A DNA stretch of 64,000 bases, from the NCBI GenBank assembly GCA_038529265.1, contig JBCBDX010000005.1, positions 62,001 to 126,000 of the forward strand, in the 5' to 3' direction. This stretch comes from JBCBDX01 sp038529265. GTDB lineage: Bacteria; Pseudomonadota; Alphaproteobacteria; Rhizobiales; Rhizobiaceae. Below, piece by piece: positions 8,715 to 17,556 of the stretch. A program made the position numbers and the translations under genes. The notes beneath the pieces are model-generated. The model searched no databases. It was not told the origin of the DNA and saw only the letters and a list, made by a program, of their open reading frames with translations. Position 1 is the stretch's first letter. Each line of letters begins with the position of its first letter.

Positions 8715-9608
8715 CTATCTAAAGCCGATGGATTCCAGATATTCTCGATTGGCAATGGCATCATCCTTCGGACGCACATCCAGTGTCGGATCACAATCCT
8801 GTTCCACCGTGCACCAACCCTCAAATCCATTGTCCAAAAGGATTTGTCGAACGGACGGGAAATCCACATCGCCTTGCCCAAGGTTGCAGAAAATGCCTTC
8901 GCCGCAAGCGTCATAAAAGCCGGTGCGTTTTGCAACTACGTCAGCTTTAATCACCGGATCAATGTCCTTGAAGTGCATGTAGGATATGCGTCCGATGTGC
9001 CGTTTCATAAACGCGACCGGGTCAAAGCCAGCGTAAGAGTGGTGTCCGGTATCGAAGCAGATTTTGAGAAACGCTTCCTCCACCTCGTCCAGCAGGCGCT
9101 CAAGTTCCGGCTCAAAATCCATGAAGCCGGCCGCATGGGCGTGAATGCCAACTGTCAATCCGTATTCCTCAGCGCCCATCTTTGCGATGTGGGCGATCCG
9201 ATCACGATATGTCGTCCATTCCGCAGCGTCCATTTGTTCGGCTTCGTCGGCGCGGCCCGCTGTTGGTGCGCGTCGCGGCGAAATGGAATCAATCAGCACG
9301 AGATGTTTTGCACCATGGGCAACCAACGCCTTGCACGTGCGTTCGGAGCCGTCCAGCACGTCGTCCCAAGCTTGGGGGTCGTGAAACGGCCGGAATACAA
9401 CACCGCCAATTAACTCGAGGTCGTTTTCTGCCAGCGCATCGCGGAGCTCTGATGGGTCTTCTGGCATGAAACCCACCGGCCCCAACTCGATGCCCTTGTA
9501 GCCCGCGTCTGCACATTCTTTCAGAACCGTGCGCCAAGCTGGATTGCGTTCATCGTCAGCGAACTCCACGCCCCACGAACAGGGGGCATTACCAATGCGG
9601 ATCGTCAT
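8715..9608 (-). CDS. iolE: Inosose dehydratase IolE (TIM-barrel, xylose-isomerase-like)
   Basis: TIM-barrel enzyme of 297 residues that dehydrates 2-keto-myo-inositol to the trihydroxycyclohexane dione used by IolD. IolE-like features include IGNAPCSWGVEFADDE at residues 4-19, GYKGIELGPVGFMP near residue 37, the metal-site-like stretch CFDTGHHSYAGFDP near residue 186 and MHFKDIDP near residue 213. It sits between two Gfo/Idh/MocA genes, 15 bases after the one at 9624. Another sugar isomerase/epimerase of the same superfamily is possible, but the surrounding pathway makes IolE the best reading. Confidence 0.82.
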   Translation of the reverse strand: MTIRIGNAPCSWGVEFADDERNPAWRTVLKECADAGYKGIELGPVGFMPEDPSELRDALAENDLELIGGVVFRPFHDPQAWDDVLDGSERTCKALVAHGAKHLVLIDSISPRRAPTAGRADEAEQMDAAEWTTYRDRIAHIAKMGAEEYGLTVGIHAHAAGFMDFEPELERLLDEVEEAFLKICFDTGHHSYAGFDPVAFMKRHIGRISYMHFKDIDPVIKADVVAKRTGFYDACGEGIFCNLGQGDVDFPSVRQILLDNGFEGWCTVEQDCDPTLDVRPKDDAIANREYLESIGFR

Positions 9609-9623
9609 GCGCGTAGTTCCTTG

Positions 9624-10739
9624 TCAAACGGAAGAGATGGAGGTCCAACACCGCTCTGCTGCAGAGCGGTGAGCAGCTTCTATTATCTGGTTGACGATCA
9701 TCCCGTCTTCAAACGTTGGCCAGCGCGAATGCCCGGCAGCGATAGCCTCCAGAAAATCCTTGGCCTCTATGATGATTTGATCCTGATAACCGGTGCCGTG
9801 TCCTGCCCCCTGACAAAATGGCAGATAATCGGGATGATCGGGCCCGGTTAAGATTTTGGTGAAACCGCGCTGTGGATCGGGGCCATCGGCTTTGTAGAGC
9901 CAAAGCGCGTTCTGATCTTCCTGATCAAAGCGTATTGAACCCTTGGTGCCATGAACTTCATAGGCATAACCCATCTTGCGGCCCGTCGCGACACGGCTGA
10001 AATAAAGGTGCCCCATCATGCCTCCGGCGAAGCGGCACATCATGTGAGCATGGTCATCATTGGTCACATCACGCAGGCCGCCATCCGCAGGCCTTGCCGT
10101 ATGTACGGTCTCAATATCGGCCATGACTTTATCAATCGGCCCAAGCAACGCCAGTGCGCAATTGACCATATGAGGCGCAAGATCGCCCATCGTGCCGTTA
10201 GCCTTGCCATCGGTGCGCCAAGTGGCCGGGCTTTGCGGATCGGCCAAAAAATCTTCCGTATGCTCGCCGCGAAACCAGGTGATGTCACCAATAGCGCCGT
10301 CAGCGATCAACTGACGCGCATATTGTGTGGCGGGCGTGCGGACATAGTTGAAACCCACCATGTTGACGACACCGGCTTTTTCAGCGGCAGCAACCATGGC
10401 GCGGCTGTCTTCAAGGGAAGCGCCCAATGGTTTTTCACAGAAGACGGGTTTCTTGAGTGCGAAGGCTGCATCGGCGATAGCACGGTGTTCTGCCTGCGGT
10501 GAGGCGATGATGATGGCCTCAACCTGATCGTCGGCTACAAGTTCCTGCCAATTACCAGCCGCGCGGGCAAAACCATAAGCTTGGCGATATTTCTCCGCTG
10601 AAGCTGAACTAGAAGCTGCAACCATCTCCAAGCGTGGACGCAGCTGCGTGTTGAAAACGGCACCGACAGCGGCATAAGCAACCGCATGGGCTTTGCCCAT
10701 ATATCCACCGCCAATGATGCCGATACCGATCTGTGACAC
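9624..10739 (-). CDS. Gfo/Idh/MocA family oxidoreductase (inositol locus paralogue 3)
   Basis: Probable NAD(P)-dependent dehydrogenase of 371 residues with Rossmann motif IGIIGGGYMGKAHAVAY (residues 5-21), signature VFCEKPLGASLEDSRAM near residue 100 and MGDLAPHMVNCALALLG near residue 185. The start is a GTG at 10739 preceded by GGGAGGAATGCC. It is the first gene of the leftward three-gene operon, with the palindrome 10767-10786 only 28 bases upstream, where a bound repressor would block transcription. It may be a scyllo- or D-chiro-inositol dehydrogenase; this is inference. Confidence 0.75.
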   Translation of the reverse strand: MSQIGIGIIGGGYMGKAHAVAYAAVGAVFNTQLRPRLEMVAASSSASAEKYRQAYGFARAAGNWQELVADDQVEAIIIASPQAEHRAIADAAFALKKPVFCEKPLGASLEDSRAMVAAAEKAGVVNMVGFNYVRTPATQYARQLIADGAIGDITWFRGEHTEDFLADPQSPATWRTDGKANGTMGDLAPHMVNCALALLGPIDKVMADIETVHTARPADGGLRDVTNDDHAHMMCRFAGGMMGHLYFSRVATGRKMGYAYEVHGTKGSIRFDQEDQNALWLYKADGPDPQRGFTKILTGPDHPDYLPFCQGAGHGTGYQDQIIIEAKDFLEAIAAGHSRWPTFEDGMIVNQIIEAAHRSAAERCWTSISSV

Positions 10740-10766
10740 GGCATTCCTCCCGTCCGGTGAAATTTA

Positions 10767-10786
10767 TTTTGCAACCGGTTGCAAAA
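10767..10786. promoter_or_regulatory. LacI-family operator palindrome, copy 2
   Basis: The same perfect palindrome TTTTGCAACCGGTTGCAAAA as at 6504-6523, here between the divergent gene at 9624 (28 bases away) and iolD (76 bases away). It could repress both directions at once. Confidence 0.85.
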
Positions 10787-10861
10787 TCTGTATCGTGCAG
10801 TCAAACATTTGGCAACGGCCAAAATTGCGCGCGGTGAAAACCGGGCGTTTAGGGGAGGAAA

Positions 10862-12733
10862 ATGGTCAATTCTAGTGAGACCGTCCGTTTGACGGTAGCG
10901 CAGGCGATTGTTCGCTATTTGCTCAACCAGTATATTGAGTTTGATGGCCGCGAAGTACGCGTTTGTGGCGGTGGCTTTGGCATTTTTGGCCATGGCAATG
11001 TGCCGTGTCTGGGTGAGGCAATATATCATGTTCATGATGAGTTGCCGCTTTACCGGGGTCAGAATGAGCAATCGATGGGTTTTGCTGCGGCCGCTTACGC
11101 CAAATACCATATGCGCCAACGCTTCATGTTCTGCACCGCTTCTGCAGGGCCTGGCACGGCAAACCTTTTAACAGCGTCGGCATTGGCGCACGCGAACCGC
11201 CTACCAATGCTAATGCTGTGCGGTGACACTTTCATCACGCGGTTGCCCGATCCCGTACTACAGCAATTGGAACATTTTGGTGACCCGACTTTTGGCGTCA
11301 ACGATGCTTTCAAGGCCGTAACGCGCTATTGGGATCGGATCACGCATCCGGCACAGATTATCCAGTCTTTGCCAGCCGCCTTTGCGACTATGCTGGACCC
11401 CGCTGATTGCGGGCCGACCTTCATCGGTATGCCGCAGGATGTTCAGGGTTGGGCCTATGATTATCCGGCTAAGTTTTTTGAAAAGCGCGTGCATCGTATC
11501 CGTCGCCAAGCGGCTGACATGGATGAAGTCGCAGATGCTGTGGCGCTTTTGAAAACTGCTGAACGCCCGATGATTATCGCCGGCGGCGGCGTTCAATATT
11601 CTCGAGCCGTGGCTGAACTAACCGGCTTTGCGGAAAGCCACGGCATTCCCGTAGTAGAAACCATCGCTGGGCGCGCAAATCTTCTAAATGATCATGATCT
11701 GAACATCGGGCCGCTTGGCGTCACCGGTTCCAACAGCGCCAATGCAATTGCTGAAGAAGCGGATGTGATCCTCGCTGTCGGTACGCGGCTTCAAGACTTT
11801 ACAACGGGTTCGTGGACGGCTTTTGCGCATGATGCAAAAATTATCGGCGTCAATGCCGCGCGCCATGATGCGATGAAGCATTTGTCCCTGCCGGTCGTAG
11901 GTGATGCGAAGCTGTCGCTGGCGGCAATGGATGATGCACTCGGCAACTATAAGGCACCCGCCGGTTGGCTCGAAAAGGCGCAACGCGAGCGCAAGGCATG
12001 GGACGCCTATGTCGAGACAAACGTCTCACAGGGCAATCGGCCCAATTCCTATGCGCAGGCGATCGGAACCGTCAATGCGCTGTGCGACAAGCGTGACCGC
12101 GTGGTCGCTGCAGCAGGAGGGCTACCAGCGGAAGTGACCGCCAACTGGCGCACATTGGATATCGGCACTGTTGATGTGGAGTTTGGCTTTTCCTGCATGG
12201 GTTATGAGATTGCAGGCGGGTGGGGCGCACGGATTGCCCAGAGTGAAACCGAACCCGATCAGGATACCATCGTCTTCACCGGTGATGGTTCGTATCTGCT
12301 GATGAACTCTGACATTTATTCGTCAGTGCTAACGGGCAAAAAGCTTATCATCCTCGTTCTGGACAATGGCGGTTTTGCCGTCATCAACAAGCTGCAAAAC
12401 AATATGGGGTCAGAGAGCTTTAACAATCTTATTGCCGATTGTCCCACGGTGCCTGAACCATTTGCCGTTGACTTCCGGGCGCATGCCGAGTCCATGGGAG
12501 CAACTGCCGTAAGCGTTGATAACAGTGCCGAACTGGCAGAAGCGTTTAAAGCGGCAAAGGCTAGCGACAAGACCACCGTTATCGTGATGAATGTCGACCC
12601 GTATGAAGGTTGGACGCAAGAAGGCCATACCTGGTGGGAAGTTGGTACGCCGCAAGTATCCCAAAGTGAGCGTGTGCTTGCTGCCCACGCCGATGTTGAA
12701 AGCGCACGACCGCGCCAGCGCAAGGGTGTGTGA
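10862..12733 (+). CDS. iolD: 3D-(3,5/4)-trihydroxycyclohexane-1,2-dione acylhydrolase IolD
   Basis: Thiamine-diphosphate enzyme of 623 residues that opens the cyclohexane-dione ring to 5-deoxy-glucuronate. The three-domain ThDP fold is visible: an N-terminal pyrimidine-binding domain with NEQSMGFAAAAYAKYHM near residue 69, a central domain from about residue 225, and the C-terminal cofactor motif FTGDGSYLLMNSDIYS at about residue 474 (GDG...N). The C-terminal DPYEGWTQEGHTWWEVG is typical of IolD. The start has GGGGAGGAAA just upstream. It heads the rightward operon iolD-PhyH-iolC-iolB-iolJ and is probably controlled by the operator at 10767. Confidence 0.93.
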   Translation: MVNSSETVRLTVAQAIVRYLLNQYIEFDGREVRVCGGGFGIFGHGNVPCLGEAIYHVHDELPLYRGQNEQSMGFAAAAYAKYHMRQRFMFCTASAGPGTANLLTASALAHANRLPMLMLCGDTFITRLPDPVLQQLEHFGDPTFGVNDAFKAVTRYWDRITHPAQIIQSLPAAFATMLDPADCGPTFIGMPQDVQGWAYDYPAKFFEKRVHRIRRQAADMDEVADAVALLKTAERPMIIAGGGVQYSRAVAELTGFAESHGIPVVETIAGRANLLNDHDLNIGPLGVTGSNSANAIAEEADVILAVGTRLQDFTTGSWTAFAHDAKIIGVNAARHDAMKHLSLPVVGDAKLSLAAMDDALGNYKAPAGWLEKAQRERKAWDAYVETNVSQGNRPNSYAQAIGTVNALCDKRDRVVAAAGGLPAEVTANWRTLDIGTVDVEFGFSCMGYEIAGGWGARIAQSETEPDQDTIVFTGDGSYLLMNSDIYSSVLTGKKLIILVLDNGGFAVINKLQNNMGSESFNNLIADCPTVPEPFAVDFRAHAESMGATAVSVDNSAELAEAFKAAKASDKTTVIVMNVDPYEGWTQEGHTWWEVGTPQVSQSERVLAAHADVESARPRQRKGV

Positions 12734-13572
12734 TGCTGACCTTTACCGCCGAGACTGCTGAGCCCACCAAAATCGTTGACGCGTTGATGCATGGCGATGG
12801 TGTAGTGAAATTCACTGGTCTCTTTTCACCTGAGCAGACTGCGAACGCGCGCAGTATCATCATGGAGCACTCAGAAAGTGCTGCCGAAAAGGTCACCCAC
12901 TTTCAGGGCGCGGCTGAGACAGAGGGCACAATCTCGCTGCAGCGACGCGTCTGGAACCTCTTGGCCAAAGGCGACGTTTTCTCCGAAATGGCTTCGCATC
13001 CGGTCATCATGAATGCACTGCGGGCTTTTCTCGGTTCAGAGTTCATCATGGGATCCATCGCTGCCAACCGTATTTTGCCCGGCGGCCCCGGTCAGGAACC
13101 GCATGTGGATTACCCCTATTGGGACTTCCACACACCAGAAACGCACCCGATGGGGTTGAACGCATCGTTCCCGATGAATGCGCAGGTATCGGTGATCCTT
13201 GATCCGTTTACGGAAGAAAGCGGGGCTACAGCCTATATGCCCGGCACGCAAAAGGAGCTGCGCTATCCGACTGAAGAGGATGGGTTCTTCGACAAGTGCC
13301 AACGCATGGCTGGCGACCCCGGCGACGTGGTCTTGTTTTTTGGTGCCCTATGGCACTGTGCGATGCCAAACCGTTCTACCCATGATCGCAATGCGGTGCT
13401 AATCCAGTATCTGCCGAAATGGGTGAAGCCCATGGAGGATATGCCTGCGGCATTGCCCGAAAAATTTGTTGCTGAAGCAAGCCCTGATCTGCGCCAGTTG
13501 TTAGGTCTGAACTATCCCTATCCGGAAGTGCTCGACGCAGCAAAAGCGGGCAACACCGAGGGGCGCGCATGA
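12733..13572 (+). CDS. Phytanoyl-CoA dioxygenase (PhyH) family protein in the inositol operon
   Basis: Probable Fe(II)/2-oxoglutarate-dependent oxygenase of 279 residues. The metal triad is visible as H124-x-D126 in EPHVDYPYWD and H208 in LWHCAMPNRS, with R219 placed to bind 2-oxoglutarate. The ATG at 12733 overlaps the iolD stop as TGATG and follows AAGGG. Its stop overlaps iolC as ATGA, so it is translated with the pathway enzymes. PhyH proteins hydroxylate varied small molecules. The substrate here is unknown; an inositol derivative such as a methyl ether is an attractive guess only. It is not one of the classical Iol enzymes. Confidence 0.8.
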   Translation: MLTFTAETAEPTKIVDALMHGDGVVKFTGLFSPEQTANARSIIMEHSESAAEKVTHFQGAAETEGTISLQRRVWNLLAKGDVFSEMASHPVIMNALRAFLGSEFIMGSIAANRILPGGPGQEPHVDYPYWDFHTPETHPMGLNASFPMNAQVSVILDPFTEESGATAYMPGTQKELRYPTEEDGFFDKCQRMAGDPGDVVLFFGALWHCAMPNRSTHDRNAVLIQYLPKWVKPMEDMPAALPEKFVAEASPDLRQLLGLNYPYPEVLDAAKAGNTEGRA

Positions 13573-14570
13573 ACGCGCTACTCGAAGGCATTGCCAGGAA
13601 CCGCTTTCTGGTTGTTGGCCGCGTTGGAATGGACGCATTTCCACATCCACCGGGCACCGGTGTTGAGGATGTTGAAACGCTGCATGTCGATATGGGTGGC
13701 TCTTCTGCCAACACCGCTGCCGGGATTATAAAGCTCGGGGGTGAGGCTGCGCTTGTCACGCGCGTATCGGACGATGCGGTGGGACGCTACTGCATAAAAA
13801 AACTCAAGCACTATGGTGTGGAAACAAGCTATGTGCGCCCCGTTGAAGGACCCGGTGCACGCGAGTTTCGCAATTCGCTAGCGCTATATGAATCGCGTGT
13901 TGAAGGCCATCAATCCGTCATCTACCGCAACGGCGCGGCTGACTTTCAAATGGACCGCGAAGATGTCGATGCTGTGGAATTTGCCAACTATGGTGCGCTT
14001 GTGACAGCTGGAACGGTTTTTGCTGCGGAGCCTTCCCGTTCAGCCACCTTTTATGCCTTCGAAAACGCAAAAGCGCATGGGCTACCGATCATTTTTGACA
14101 TTGATTACCGCCCATACTCATGGCCATCCGCCGAAGTTGCCGCTGATGTTTTATCGCGCGCCGGCGCGATGAGCGACATGATTGTCGGCAATGATGAAGA
14201 GTTCGGTTTTATGGCTGGCGACATCCACAAAGGCCTCGATAAGGCGCGTGAACTTGCGCGCACCAGCGCCAGCATCGTCATCTACAAAATGGGTCACGAA
14301 GGTTCCATCACCATCACAGCTGACGGTGAGACACGTAGCGGCGTGTATCGTGTTGATGCGCTCAAGCCGACGGGTGCTGGCGACAGTTTCATGGCGGGGC
14401 TCTTATCCAGCTTGGCAGATGGCAAATCACTCGACGAAGCCGTCACACGTGGCTCTGCTTGTGCAGCGATCGTTGTGGGCAAACCCGGCTGCGCACCCGC
14501 CATGCCCAACAATGAGCAGTTGGAAGCCTTTTTGTCTTCGCATCCCGGCATGACCGCACCAACCGGCTAA
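13569..14570 (+). CDS. iolC: 5-Dehydro-2-deoxygluconokinase IolC (PfkB family)
   Basis: Kinase of 333 residues that phosphorylates 2-deoxy-5-keto-D-gluconate in inositol breakdown. PfkB features are the N-terminal FLVVGRVGMDAFP (residues 13-25), the GGSSANTAAGIIKLGG turn near residue 43 and the catalytic PTGAGDSFMAGLL near residue 264, where the Asp of GAGD is the base. It lies between the PhyH gene (ATGA overlap) and iolB (10 bases on). Other PfkB sugar kinases look alike. Context decides for IolC. Confidence 0.9.
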   Translation: MNALLEGIARNRFLVVGRVGMDAFPHPPGTGVEDVETLHVDMGGSSANTAAGIIKLGGEAALVTRVSDDAVGRYCIKKLKHYGVETSYVRPVEGPGAREFRNSLALYESRVEGHQSVIYRNGAADFQMDREDVDAVEFANYGALVTAGTVFAAEPSRSATFYAFENAKAHGLPIIFDIDYRPYSWPSAEVAADVLSRAGAMSDMIVGNDEEFGFMAGDIHKGLDKARELARTSASIVIYKMGHEGSITITADGETRSGVYRVDALKPTGAGDSFMAGLLSSLADGKSLDEAVTRGSACAAIVVGKPGCAPAMPNNEQLEAFLSSHPGMTAPTG

Positions 14571-14580
14571 GGAGGAACAC

Positions 14581-15423
14581 ATGCACATTCCACCCCATGA
14601 TAATGAGAACAAGCCGATTGTGGATGTTGATCATCCATTGGTGCCGCTTAACTATTTCAACATCGTCAAGCTGAAGCGTGGCGAGACATTTGATTATCGC
14701 GTGCCGGGCTACGAGACCTGTATCGTTCCTGCGACCGGTACCGTGACAGTCGAATGTGCGGGCGAAACCTACAGCGATATCGGGCATAGAACGATTGATG
14801 TTTGGGATGGTGATCCCGAAGGCGTTTACATCCCAACCGATACGGGTGCACGCATGACATGCCGAAGCGATGAGGCGGAAGTGTTCATTGCTGGTGCAAA
14901 GTATGAGGAAACGCTGAAACCTTTTGCCGTTCGCTCACATGAGCTGGATCGCGTGCAATATGGGTCCGATGACACCAAGACCCATCGCAAGATCAAGCAC
15001 ATTCTAGGCTCGGCCTATCATGACCGGGTTGGACGTCTGCTCGTTAGTGAGCTGTTTACCGTGGGTGCCGGCGGTTGGTCTGGCTTTCCGAGCCACAAGC
15101 ACGACACAGACCGGTTGCCGGACGAAACCCGCCACGACGAAACGTACAATTTCCGCTTCAAACCGAACCATGGGTCCGGCGTTCAGATGTTACAGCGTGT
15201 CGACAATGAGCCTGGCGATGCCTATCACATCATGGATGGCTCGACGATCGTGCTCGACAAGGGCTATCATCCCTGTTGCGTCCTGCCCGGGTACGAGATG
15301 TACTATTTCACCATCCTGGGTGGGCTCAGCCAGCGGAGCTTGAAGCAGTATTTCCAACCGACACACGCTGATCAGTTGCACACGATCCCCGGCATTATGG
15401 ACATGGTGGCCAAGTTCAAATGA
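14581..15423 (+). CDS. iolB: 5-Deoxy-glucuronate isomerase IolB
   Basis: Bicupin isomerase of 280 residues converting 5-deoxy-glucuronate to 2-deoxy-5-keto-gluconate. The metal-binding segment FPSHKHDTDRLPDETRHDET (near residue 165) supplies the His and Glu ligands of the cupin, and GYHPCCVLPGYEMYYF near residue 227 is typical of the IolB C-terminus. The ATG follows TAAGGAGGAACAC, the strongest Shine-Dalgarno of the operon. The stop overlaps the aldolase start as ATGA. Confidence 0.93.
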   Translation: MHIPPHDNENKPIVDVDHPLVPLNYFNIVKLKRGETFDYRVPGYETCIVPATGTVTVECAGETYSDIGHRTIDVWDGDPEGVYIPTDTGARMTCRSDEAEVFIAGAKYEETLKPFAVRSHELDRVQYGSDDTKTHRKIKHILGSAYHDRVGRLLVSELFTVGAGGWSGFPSHKHDTDRLPDETRHDETYNFRFKPNHGSGVQMLQRVDNEPGDAYHIMDGSTIVLDKGYHPCCVLPGYEMYYFTILGGLSQRSLKQYFQPTHADQLHTIPGIMDMVAKFK

Positions 15424-16253
15424 GCCTGGCGACGCTCGCTGACGTGCTGCAACCTGCCTATGGAAAGGGCGGTGCGGTTGCAGGGCTAGTCTGCCTTGGT
15501 TGGGAAGATATGCGCGCTTATGCACAGGCGGCGGAAGCAGAAAATAGCCCGGTTATATTGCAAGCCGGACCGTCTTGCCGTGCGCACACGCCACTGGCTG
15601 TTTTGGGTCCGATGATGCGCTGGCTGGCAGATAGTGTTTCGGTGCCGGTCGTGGTTCATCTTGATCACGGCTACACGCGTGAAGAGTGCGAGCAAGCGAT
15701 TGCAGCAGGCTTTACGTCGGTGATGTTTGACGGTTCCAAACTGCCGCTGGAAGAGAATATCGAGCAAACTCGTGCCATCGCTAAACTTGCGCATTTGGCT
15801 GGTGTTTCCTGCGAAGGTGAGATCGGCTTTGTTGGTTATGCGGGGGGCGCGCAATCCAACGGTACCGATCCGCAGGAAGCCGCGCAGTTTGCTCGAGAAA
15901 CCGGCGTTGATGCTGTCGCGATTTCGGTTGGGAATGTCCACCTGCAGACTGATGCCTCCGAGGGGCTGGATGAAGAACGCATTTCGGCCATCGAAGCGGT
16001 GACCGATGTCCCGCTCGTCATCCATGGCGGTTCCGGCGTTCCGACTGAACAACGAGCGCGGCTGGCGCGCGAAACTGCCATCTGCAAATTCAACATCGGT
16101 ACGCAGTTGCGTCAGCAGTTTGGCAGGGCGCTACGTCAGTCTCTTGCCGATCAACCTGATGCCTATGATCGCGTTACGCTTATGAAGCCGATTGAGGAGC
16201 CGATATTTGAAGCGGCAAGAGAAGTATTGAAAGGGCTGAGAGGCGAATCATGA
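15420..16253 (+). CDS. iolJ: Class II aldolase IolJ-like (6-phospho-5-dehydro-2-deoxy-D-gluconate aldolase)
   Basis: Zinc-dependent class II aldolase of 277 residues, likely splitting 2-deoxy-5-keto-gluconate 6-phosphate into dihydroxyacetone phosphate and malonate semialdehyde. Zn ligands are visible in VVHLDHGYTREE (near residue 77), ISVGNVHLQ (near residue 165) and VIHGGSGVP (near residue 200). The phosphate-binding end KFNIGTQLR is also present. It is the last gene of the iolD operon, so the pathway in this window ends at malonate semialdehyde. The decarboxylating dehydrogenase IolA must lie elsewhere. Fructose-bisphosphate aldolase is the general alternative. Confidence 0.85.
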   Translation: MSLATLADVLQPAYGKGGAVAGLVCLGWEDMRAYAQAAEAENSPVILQAGPSCRAHTPLAVLGPMMRWLADSVSVPVVVHLDHGYTREECEQAIAAGFTSVMFDGSKLPLEENIEQTRAIAKLAHLAGVSCEGEIGFVGYAGGAQSNGTDPQEAAQFARETGVDAVAISVGNVHLQTDASEGLDEERISAIEAVTDVPLVIHGGSGVPTEQRARLARETAICKFNIGTQLRQQFGRALRQSLADQPDAYDRVTLMKPIEEPIFEAAREVLKGLRGES

Positions 16254-16274
16254 CGCCTCACAAAGTCTTTGGCG

Positions 16275-17093
16275 TTAGCCTAGAGGTATGAGTGGCAGAC
16301 CAAGAACTGCCTGAGCGAAAACCGCAAATGTCACAGCAGCATACCCGACCGCCGCGAGGCGGATCGTATTGATCCCATTTTGTGAACCGCGGCGATCCAG
16401 CCATAGGCCCAGCAATGGCAGCGCCTGCATGGCATGCAGTGAAAGAAAATGCGCGGGGCGCAGATCACCTACAACACCGGACCAGCCAACAAGTGGCAAG
16501 GTCGGTGCACCTTGCGGATGCAAGCCTACATAATGTCCTGACTGCCCGCTCATATATCCGGCGACAATCATGGTGAGCACGAAGCTCAGCAGGAAACCCA
16601 ACCAAATGCCCTGCCTCAAGCTCGGGCCAAAGTCTGCTTGTTTGTCGCGAAGTGCCAACCATCCAATAGCGCCGGTGCAGGCCACCAGAGCGACGGCTCC
16701 ACCTGCCATAACGACGGTGTACATGAATTCATTGAATGGCGTGCTGAAGTTGAAGTGTGACGCCTCTCCGCGCGCTGCTTGGTACATCATGTACATCATT
16801 TCCGACAGGAAGGCTGCTGCCATGATCCATGCGACAATCTGCATCGCCCAGCCGGTTCGTACCTGCTGCGACAAGCGCGCCTCGACAAGTGAAATCGTCG
16901 CAAAAAGTAGCGCAAAGCTCAGTGCAAATTTCAGGGGCTTCATCCAGACAGCCGCGTCACCCACCATACGTGAGTCCGCAAAACTCCACAGGATTGATAT
17001 ACCCGCAAGCACAATGGCGACCACCGTCATTGTATGAAACGGGCTTGGTGACGAAGGCTTATCGACTGTATAACTTGCTTCAAGCAGGGACAT
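16275..17093 (-). CDS. Polytopic membrane protein of unknown function
   Basis: I do not recognise this family with confidence. The protein has about 272 residues and roughly seven hydrophobic segments, with only a short hydrophilic N-terminus. Conspicuous histidines are in SGQSGHYVGLHPQ (near residue 186) and RPAHFLSLHAMQALP (near residue 212), at or near helix ends, and could bind a metal or haem. Two ATGs compete: GGAG lies directly before ATG 17099 but exactly six bases before ATG 17093, so 17093 is the better start. It overlaps the end of the ABA4-like gene upstream, so the two are co-transcribed and coupled, probably under the TetR regulator at 17647. Confidence 0.7.
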   Translation of the reverse strand: MSLLEASYTVDKPSSPSPFHTMTVVAIVLAGISILWSFADSRMVGDAAVWMKPLKFALSFALLFATISLVEARLSQQVRTGWAMQIVAWIMAAAFLSEMMYMMYQAARGEASHFNFSTPFNEFMYTVVMAGGAVALVACTGAIGWLALRDKQADFGPSLRQGIWLGFLLSFVLTMIVAGYMSGQSGHYVGLHPQGAPTLPLVGWSGVVGDLRPAHFLSLHAMQALPLLGLWLDRRGSQNGINTIRLAAVGYAAVTFAVFAQAVLGLPLIPLG

Positions 17094-17547
17094 GTTCATC
17101 TCCTTTCAGTTTTGCCAGTTGGTCGGGAATTTTGTGAGCGCGTAGACCTAGCTCGGTCAGTGCGGCTACCAAAAAGCCGAGTGGGCCCAGCATGAATGTT
17201 GCCCCGAGCATGGGCGCCTGCACGACACGGCTAACGCCTACACGATCCATCCGCGCCGCCATGACGGCGCCCACGAACAAGTCAAATGCCAGAAAATGAA
17301 CCCAGCCGGCCAGCAGGGCCCACTCATTTTGGAAAAGTGAGGCCACTGATGCGAGGCTATCGAAGCCACCCTGCGCTTCCCACATGCGGCTGAGTACAAT
17401 GATGGAATAAACCGCCGATATCATACCTGGAATAATCCAGAGCGGTATTGCGTTCAAAACGGCAAATCTGCGCGGGCCCAATATCAAGATCGCCCAACCC
17501 ACCATCACAGCCATGCCAGCAATCGAGTTGATTTCTTCGGGCGTCAT
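17080..17547 (-). CDS. ABA4-like family protein (DUF4281)
   Basis: Small membrane protein of 155 residues with four hydrophobic segments. It matches my memory of the DUF4281/ABA4-like family in AIPLWIIPGMISAVYSI, in WVHFLAFDLFVGAVMAARMD (near residue 83) and in a final MLGPLGFLVAAL helix. The plant member ABA4 is needed for neoxanthin formation. The bacterial members have no established function that I know of. The ATG at 17547 follows GGAGACATTTT. It is the first gene of a two-gene leftward unit, divergent from a TetR regulator across an inverted repeat. Confidence 0.75.
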   Translation of the reverse strand: MTPEEINSIAGMAVMVGWAILILGPRRFAVLNAIPLWIIPGMISAVYSIIVLSRMWEAQGGFDSLASVASLFQNEWALLAGWVHFLAFDLFVGAVMAARMDRVGVSRVVQAPMLGATFMLGPLGFLVAALTELGLRAHKIPDQLAKLKGDEHVPA

Positions 17548-17556
17548 AAAATGTCT

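Noticed and set aside
8697..9413. A 238-codon open frame on the plus strand
   Set aside because: It is antisense to iolE, which has strong family motifs, good spacing and operon context. Codon use and composition of the plus frame are those of a shadow.
15486..16052. A 188-codon open frame on the minus strand inside the aldolase gene
   Set aside because: Shadow of the class II aldolase; no recognisable motif and no ribosome-binding site.
16240..16259. Terminator hairpin after the iolJ-like gene
   Set aside because: Only six-base arms GAGGCG/CGCCTC with no T-run, partly inside the coding end; too weak to call.
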